Positions 6,984-11,158 of a DNA stretch of 11,158 nt are shown here, piece by piece. Both the position numbers and the translations under genes were made by a program. The notes under the pieces were generated by a model. The model saw nothing but the letters and a program-made list of their open reading frames with translations, was not told the DNA's origin and did no database searches. Every line of letters starts with the position of its first letter. Position 1 is the stretch's first letter. Source of the DNA: Nitrososphaerota archaeon (lineage in GTDB: Archaea; Thermoproteota; Bathyarchaeia; Bathyarchaeales; Bathycorpusculaceae); contig JAITCR010000174.1 in the NCBI GenBank assembly GCA_031282985.1, positions 1 through 11,158 of the forward strand, in the 5' to 3' direction.

Positions 6984-7922
6984 ATGATGCTTCGAAGTGA
7001 TCAAATGCAGGAAAAAGCAAATGCTTTCGACAAGGCAGGCTTAATTAAACATGAAGTTGATAGAGCATTTGTTAATCTAAAAGAGTTTAGACAAAAGTTT
7101 CCTTTTGTTGAAAATTTGCGTGAAATAGAATTATTAAATCCTGATAGATTATTTAGGATAAATCCAGATTGTGTTGGCGAATTTTTCCAAGTCTTAGAAG
7201 GCGTTTTTAAACTGTTAGGATACCCAACGTTTGGCAATACTAATGTCTACCGTAATGCTCGTCTGCAAATAAATGATTTTAAACTTTTGCTTCGTACAGC
7301 AGTTGATAATCGAAAAACATTGACTCAGAAAGTTGATGCTAAATGGGAAAGAATTAACGGTATAGGACAAGATAAAGCCTTTGCTATAGGGATTATTTAC
7401 AGTTTTAACTATGAAAACAAAACAGTTTTGCCAATTTTTAATATCCAACATTTACGTTACTTTACCAACTGTATAGCTGACGCGTTAGGTGAATCAGCAA
7501 AATATTTCTCGTTAGGACAAGAATATGAGCACTTCACTTTAGAGCTTTTGAAAAACAAAAACAGTTTACCCATAACACGTAGCTGGGATAACTTGTACTT
7601 TACACGTTTTCTATACGAGTCTTATCCGCCGTCTAATAACGAACAAACCCAAATAGGAACAGACATAGCAGTAGAGAAAAAACTGGTAAACCAAGTAACC
7701 GATGAGCAACTTGACATGCAAGGCTTTGTGAAACTTCTCGGCGAACTGCAGAAGCAACATAAAATTACTGGAGAAGAATTCAGAGAAAAACGCGCCGTTT
7801 GGATGCAGCTAAAACCAAATGACCGCGAATTACTTGTAATACGATTAAAACAGCTTCTAAGCAATGAAGCAAAAGTTGGTAACACACCGAAAAGTCAACC
7901 GTTAACAAAACGTAAACTATAA
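6984..7922 (+). CDS. unrecognised 312-residue cytoplasmic protein with SHOCT-like tail
   Basis: I cannot name this protein. There is no signal or membrane segment. The centre (about residues 122-160) reads ERINGIGQDKAFAIGIIYSF followed by VLPIFNIQHLRYF. The INGIG turn between helices resembles a helix-hairpin-helix motif of DNA-binding proteins, but this is weak. The C-terminal stretch at about 246-275 (LLGELQKQHKITGEEFREKR) follows the pattern of the SHOCT domain: a short helix, an xITxEEFxxKR turn, then another helix. This module is often an oligomerisation tail. A lysine-rich end follows. Two ATG codons stand in tandem at 6984 and 6987. There is no ribosome binding site, but TATTTA at 6951-6956 would place the transcript start at about the ATG, so the mRNA is probably leaderless. 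A later ATG at 7005 is possible. Confidence 0.75.
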   Translation: MMLRSDQMQEKANAFDKAGLIKHEVDRAFVNLKEFRQKFPFVENLREIELLNPDRLFRINPDCVGEFFQVLEGVFKLLGYPTFGNTNVYRNARLQINDFKLLLRTAVDNRKTLTQKVDAKWERINGIGQDKAFAIGIIYSFNYENKTVLPIFNIQHLRYFTNCIADALGESAKYFSLGQEYEHFTLELLKNKNSLPITRSWDNLYFTRFLYESYPPSNNEQTQIGTDIAVEKKLVNQVTDEQLDMQGFVKLLGELQKQHKITGEEFREKRAVWMQLKPNDRELLVIRLKQLLSNEAKVGNTPKSQPLTKRKL

Positions 7923-8007
7923 AGTAGTTTCAAAAATTCTTTGACATTAACGACTCAAGTTTATTCAAACTGGGAAAAATCATAACAAATACAGGAGAGG
8001 TTATTTT

Positions 8008-8064
8008 ATGTTTGAAAAATGTGTTTTCATAAGGCATTGGAAAACTATATACACAGACTGGTAA
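8008..8064 (+). CDS. 18-residue upstream mini-ORF with a strong ribosome binding site
   Basis: The ORF reads MFEKCVFIRHWKTIYTDW and stops at 8062-8064, 26 bases before the phosphatase gene. GGAGAGG (7994-8000) lies 7 bases before its ATG and is one of the best Shine-Dalgarno matches in the window, whereas the phosphatase has a poorly spaced one. It could be a leader peptide controlling the gene downstream, or a remnant of a lost gene. Conservation of the peptide is unknown. Confidence 0.35.
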   Translation: MFEKCVFIRHWKTIYTDW

Positions 8065-8090
8065 AGTTGTTAGGATGGCTTTATGTATAG

Positions 8091-9905
8091 ATGAGTTTTG
8101 TTTCAAGAGAGGGTGAAACTTGTACGTTTCAGATATTGTTTACCAGTGATGTCCATGGCTCTTTTAGGGATTATAATTATTCCTTGGATAGGGGGAACGT
8201 AACAGGTTTTTCAAAAATAGCCTCGTTGATGCGGCGTGAAAAGGAAACTTTTGATGGTGTGACTTTTGTTGTTGATATAGGGGATATCATACAGGGGAAT
8301 GGTACAAATGTGTTTATTAAAAGTAACAAGTTTAAACCGTATCCTTTGTTAGCGGTTTATGACATTTTTGGGTATGATATGGTATCTATTGGGAATCATG
8401 AATTCAATTATAGCATACCTGCATTGTTTAAAGCGTTTGAGGGGTATAGGGGTGAAAAGTTGTGTGGTAACGTGTTTAACAGCCAAGGCCGTTTGCTTGA
8501 GGGGTTTAAGGCTTATACGGTAAAAGTGTTAAAGAATGGTTTGCGGGTGGCGTTTATTGGCATGGTATCACCTAATGTGGATATGTGGGATAGGGCTAAT
8601 TTTGAGGATGGCAAGTATATAGCGGTTGGTGCGGCTGAGGCGGCGCGTAAAGTTATAGGTTATTTGAAAAGTGAGGATTTGGCAGATGTTTTTGTTTTTC
8701 TAGGTCATATGCACATTGATAATGAGTTAGGTCGGGCAGGTTCGGGTGCTAATGATGTTGTTAGGTTGAATCCAGAGATTGATGTGTTTTTGGGAGCACA
8801 TTTTCATCTTGCCATAGGGGGCAGAAGGGAACAACGGGTATTAAATGGTTCAGTCAAGTTTGTTGAAAATAAATCGTCAGCTGCTACGTTTGGTAAAGTT
8901 CTTGTGACAGCGACATATGAGCAGGGGAGGTGGCGTGTCAAGAATAGAATTGGTACATATGAGGAGTCTGATGTAAAAACAGACATCATTAACGCTGTAG
9001 AGGACGTGGCGCTGATTGTTGCAGACCCGACTATTGAGATGGCGCACCAATATGTTATGGCATACATGCGGACTGTTGTAGGCTATCTAAAAGGTGGACC
9101 TTTAGTGTCACCACCTGAAATAAAGGGGACTCATGAGATTATATTAAAACCAACAGCATACATACAGTTGCTTACAGATATTATAATTAAATACGCAAAC
9201 GTTGATGTTGCAGCTGTTGCTGTAAATGATTATTCTGTCAACTGTACAGAAGGCCCTATAACTTTAGGTAAAATTTCACAAATATACACATATGATAATG
9301 ATTCTATATACACCCTAAAAATGACAGGCAAACAACTATTACAATGGATAGAATGGTCATATTCATTCTTCGGCCAAACTATAAATGGTGTTTCTGATTT
9401 AACAGGCCCAGCTGTAAACCTTGAAAGCGACTTGACAATTCCATATGGCACAAAAAAAGTGTATTTACACGACAAATTCGGCGGGATAGAATATGAAGTT
9501 GACCTTACAAAAAAAGTTGGAAACAGAATAAAAATATTAAAAATAAACAAGGACTCTACTGCTTTTAACGTTAACAGGCCGTATAAAGTGGCAACTTCAA
9601 GCTACAGAGCCGCAACTAATCTGCTAATAAACACACAAGACGGCGTTTTCAAAGATAATAGTCCATGCGCAGAACTTATTGAAAAAAACGTTAAATCACC
9701 CAAAAATCACATTAAAATAATAGACTGGGTTGCAGAATACATTCAAGAACAAACAGATAAAATAGTCACCAACAAATACATGCCAAATTGGAAATTTACT
9801 AATTTAAATTGGGATGAAGAACTCCGCACAAAAACTATCAAAAAAATCAATAAAAGAAACATCCCCTACGATCACAGGGGCACCATTAAAAAAAGCGATT
9901 TATAA
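8091..9905 (+). CDS. 5'-nucleotidase/UshA-family metallophosphatase without signal peptide
   Basis: The 604-residue protein has the two domains of the 5'-nucleotidase family. The metallophosphatase half shows all metal-site motifs: DVH (20-22), GD (64-65), GNHE (101-104), GHMH (H206) and GAHFH (H237, H239). The C-terminal half has YSVNCTEGPITLGKI, MTGKQLLQWIE and YKVATSSYRAATN, the substrate-specificity domain that positions nucleotide bases. It probably hydrolyses nucleoside phosphates or cyclic nucleotides. Family members are usually exported; this one starts directly with MSFVSREGETCTFQILFTSD and has no signal, so it is probably intracellular. GNHEFN replaces the common GNHEFD. A TAG stands directly before the ATG, so this is the earliest start. 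AGGATGG is 12 bases upstream but is better placed for a three-codon ORF at 8083-8094 that overlaps the start as ATGA. The stop codon touches a MITE-like insertion. Confidence 0.9.
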   Translation: MSFVSREGETCTFQILFTSDVHGSFRDYNYSLDRGNVTGFSKIASLMRREKETFDGVTFVVDIGDIIQGNGTNVFIKSNKFKPYPLLAVYDIFGYDMVSIGNHEFNYSIPALFKAFEGYRGEKLCGNVFNSQGRLLEGFKAYTVKVLKNGLRVAFIGMVSPNVDMWDRANFEDGKYIAVGAAEAARKVIGYLKSEDLADVFVFLGHMHIDNELGRAGSGANDVVRLNPEIDVFLGAHFHLAIGGRREQRVLNGSVKFVENKSSAATFGKVLVTATYEQGRWRVKNRIGTYEESDVKTDIINAVEDVALIVADPTIEMAHQYVMAYMRTVVGYLKGGPLVSPPEIKGTHEIILKPTAYIQLLTDIIIKYANVDVAAVAVNDYSVNCTEGPITLGKISQIYTYDNDSIYTLKMTGKQLLQWIEWSYSFFGQTINGVSDLTGPAVNLESDLTIPYGTKKVYLHDKFGGIEYEVDLTKKVGNRIKILKINKDSTAFNVNRPYKVATSSYRAATNLLINTQDGVFKDNSPCAELIEKNVKSPKNHIKIIDWVAEYIQEQTDKIVTNKYMPNWKFTNLNWDEELRTKTIKKINKRNIPYDHRGTIKKSDL

Positions 9906-9908
9906 CTT

Positions 9909-10180
9909 AGAACCTGTCCTCAACATTTTTAAAAAAAATATTTGTTGAAAAGAGAAAATAACGTTATATCTCATTTTTAATTGTGTTTTATGCAATGTTA
10001 ATGATACTAAATTATATGTATCATCACAATTAATGTTAAACAGGACAAACAAAACATATTTTGTAAATAAACAACATAAAAAGAAAAAATATTACAAAAT
10101 AACCGTGACTATTGAAGAATATAGGCCATTACAACATAAACAATTGCGTTATTCAGCAATTATTATTGAGGACATGTTCT
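9909..10180. mobile_element. MITE-like element 1 with 5-bp target duplication
   Basis: The ends are inverted repeats AGAACCTGTCCTCAACA (9909-9925) and the complement of AGAACATGTCCTCAATA (10164-10180), matching at 15 of 17 positions. The direct repeat AACTT flanks both ends (9904-9908 and 10181-10185), the expected mark of transposition. The 272-bp body is A/T-rich and has no ORF, so the element would need a transposase from elsewhere. Its left target copy overlaps the last two bases of the phosphatase stop codon. The terminal repeats also extend two bases into the flanks, so a different boundary is possible. I cannot assign an IS family. Confidence 0.6.
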
Positions 10181-10228
10181 AACTTTTCTATGCAGCCTCC
10201 GGAAACCTCTTAACTATCAAGGGCATAA

Positions 10229-10551
10229 TAGACGTTAGTCTTTATTATTTTTGTACACGACAAACGCATGAAGCAAAATAGGCGCAATATTTATAGCGTT
10301 GAAGTTTAACACGCTGGCAAAAATGTACTGTTTTACGATAAAGATCAAGTAATTAGAACAAAAATGGGTTGAAAAGCGTCAAATTTTTGTCTTTTGTCTA
10401 AAATGGGACAGCTCATGCGTTTGTCGTGTATTTTTGTATTCTCAAACTGAACAAATGCGCTACCAAATGGTCAAATTAGGTGTATAAAAACACAAAAACT
10501 ACACAGCTACACCAATAAAACTGTCAAGATAATAATTAAGACTAACGTCTA
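10229..10551. mobile_element. MITE-like element 2 (outer), interrupted by element 3
   Basis: Positions 10229-10249 and 10531-10551 are inverted repeats matching at 20 of 21 positions; both contain GACGTTAGTCTT or its complement. The outermost bases are TA on both sides, compatible with a TA target duplication as in IS630/mariner-type elements, though two bases prove little. Removing element 3 and one copy of its target leaves a 140-bp element without an ORF. The inner part carries another small inverted repeat, GGTGTA...TACACC. Confidence 0.5.
10254..10430. mobile_element. MITE-like element 3, nested in element 2
   Basis: The ends are perfect 18-bp inverted repeats: TACACGACAAACGCATGA at 10254-10271 and its exact complement at 10413-10430. 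The direct repeat TTTTTG flanks both sides (10248-10253 and 10431-10436), consistent with a 6-bp target duplication, although a T-rich target makes this weaker. The 177-bp body has no ORF. The insertion explains why the two arms of element 2 have unequal inner spacing to these repeats (4 bases left, 100 right). Confidence 0.6.
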
Positions 10552-10719
10552 ATGTGTAGTAAAGGCATAGTAGGGGAATTTGTATGGGGCAGCTGTTGTA
10601 TTTATTTTGTTTTTATCGGTTTGAAGCGTAAAACGTGAGTTTTCGGGTGCCTCTAAAAACACAAATTATCAAAACTCAACTCTACAGATAAACACCAATT
10701 AGATAGTTATTTTAAATGG

Positions 10720-10794
10720 CGGGCCCGACGGGAATTGAACCCGCGACCTAAGGATTAAGAGTCCTCCGCTCTAGCCTGACTGAGCCACGGGCCC
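10720..10794 (-). tRNA. tRNA-Lys (CUU)
   Basis: The minus strand folds as a cloverleaf. The acceptor arms are GGGCCCG and CGGGCCC with discriminator G. The anticodon stem GAGGA/TCCTT encloses the loop CTCTTAA, which places CTT at 34-36 and reads AAG lysine codons. The T arm is GCGGG-TTCAATT-CCCGT. The three bases after the discriminator (10717-10719) spell CCA, so the 3' end may be encoded, unlike in tRNA-Gln of this window. TATATTATT (10825-10833 on the minus strand) lies at a good distance for a promoter. No intron is seen. Confidence 0.96.
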
Positions 10795-10985
10795 ACCTGT
10801 TGCAGTTCAAAAAGTGTTTCATTGAATAATATAGAGCTTACGGTTTTAATAATTAAAGACGTAACTTGTAGACAAATAACACATCACTCTAACAGCTCGT
10901 ATATTATAACCTAAAATTCTGGGTCATGTCATAAAGTATTTTAGGGTGTAATTGTCTGTTTGTGGTCAATCAGGTCAGCATTTGT

Positions 10986-11158
10986 ATGGTGACAAAGGTT
11001 GTAAAGGTGGGGTGTCCTTTTTGTGGTAGCAATAAAATATCAAAAAATGGACACAACAAAACAGGAAAACAGATGTATAATTGCAATAACACCCAGTGCA
11101 ATCATCGCAACTTTATAGAACAATACACACAAAGCCTACCTGCCAGAAGTCCGCAATC
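10986..11158 (+). CDS. IS1-type transposase, N-terminal zinc ribbon (cut by window end)
   Basis: The first 57 residues are visible. They contain a zinc ribbon, CPFCGSNKISKNGHNKTGKQ followed by MYNC and QC and then RNF, which is the InsA-like N-terminal DNA-binding domain of IS1-family transposases (CPxC, KNGxxxxGKQ, YxC). The catalytic part lies beyond the window, so completeness is unknown. The start ATG at 10986 has AGGT 11 bases or so upstream. About 65 bases before it, GGGTCATGTCATAAAG (from about 10920) may be the left terminal repeat, as IS1 leaves a similar short gap before insA. Regulatory-type zinc ribbons exist in other transposase families, so IS1 is likely rather than certain. Confidence 0.75.
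   Translation, partial: MVTKVVKVGCPFCGSNKISKNGHNKTGKQMYNCNNTQCNHRNFIEQYTQSLPARSPQ

Larger units (their letters stand above)
9906..10719. other. gene-free stretch occupied by short inverted-repeat elements
   Basis: Between the phosphatase and tRNA-Lys no ORF has both a ribosome binding site and a protein-like translation. About 70 percent of the stretch lies in the three inverted-repeat elements listed separately. The rest (10186-10228 and 10552-10716) is A/T-rich and contains T tracts on the minus strand that could end the tRNA-Lys transcript. Confidence 0.6.

Noticed and set aside
10254..10430. Inverted repeats read as a long-stem noncoding RNA
   Set aside because: Flanking TTTTTG direct repeats and the nested arrangement fit transposition better; covariation data would be needed to revive this.
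10552..10638. 28-residue plus-strand ORF with a CCIYFVFIGLKRK end
   Set aside because: No ribosome binding site; it begins at the edge of a mobile element and the translation is not convincing.

Overview
The window looks archaeal, from an AT-rich genome. The case rests on an archaeal-type pantoate kinase and archaeal-type phosphopantetheine adenylyltransferase, TATA-box promoters with short leaders, Shine-Dalgarno sequences of the GAGG/GGTG type, T-run terminators and a tRNA without encoded CCA. A Bathyarchaeia-like Thermoproteota is my guess for the lineage, but it is inference only; no marker gene here fixes it.

Layout. 204-2401 (minus) is an overlapping three-gene unit: an ECF-type transporter S component, pantoate kinase and phosphopantetheine adenylyltransferase. 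All three genes appear to start with TTG. They supply two steps of CoA synthesis plus an uptake protein whose substrate is unknown. An 18-bp perfect palindrome lies in the promoter region. 2585-2944 (minus) is a 119-residue protein with a very basic tail, preceded by a 22-bp inverted repeat next to its ribosome binding site. 3095-3211 (minus) is a 38-residue, four-cysteine mini-protein, followed by tRNA-Gln(CUG). 3494-6283 (minus) is a large surface protein with two PQQ-type beta-propellers, an Ig-like domain and a C-terminal membrane anchor. 6598-6924 (plus) is a small, perhaps FUN14-like membrane protein. 6984-7922 (plus) is an unrecognised protein with a SHOCT-like tail. 8091-9905 (plus) is a signal-less 5'-nucleotidase/UshA-type metallophosphatase preceded by a mini-ORF with a strong ribosome binding site.

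9906-10716 has no convincing gene. It holds at least three short inverted-repeat (MITE-like) elements: one inserted exactly at the phosphatase stop codon with a 5-bp target duplication, and one nested inside another. tRNA-Lys(CUU) follows on the minus strand. The window ends inside the zinc-ribbon N-terminus of an IS1-type transposase.

The most unusual large-scale signal is a composition gradient along genes. Third codon positions are mostly G/T near the 5' end and almost exclusively A/C at the 3' end. It appears in genes on both strands, so it follows transcription rather than replication. I found no clear defence system or CRISPR array. The candidates for something new are this gradient, the nested elements, the S-component/pantoate kinase pairing and the cysteine mini-protein.
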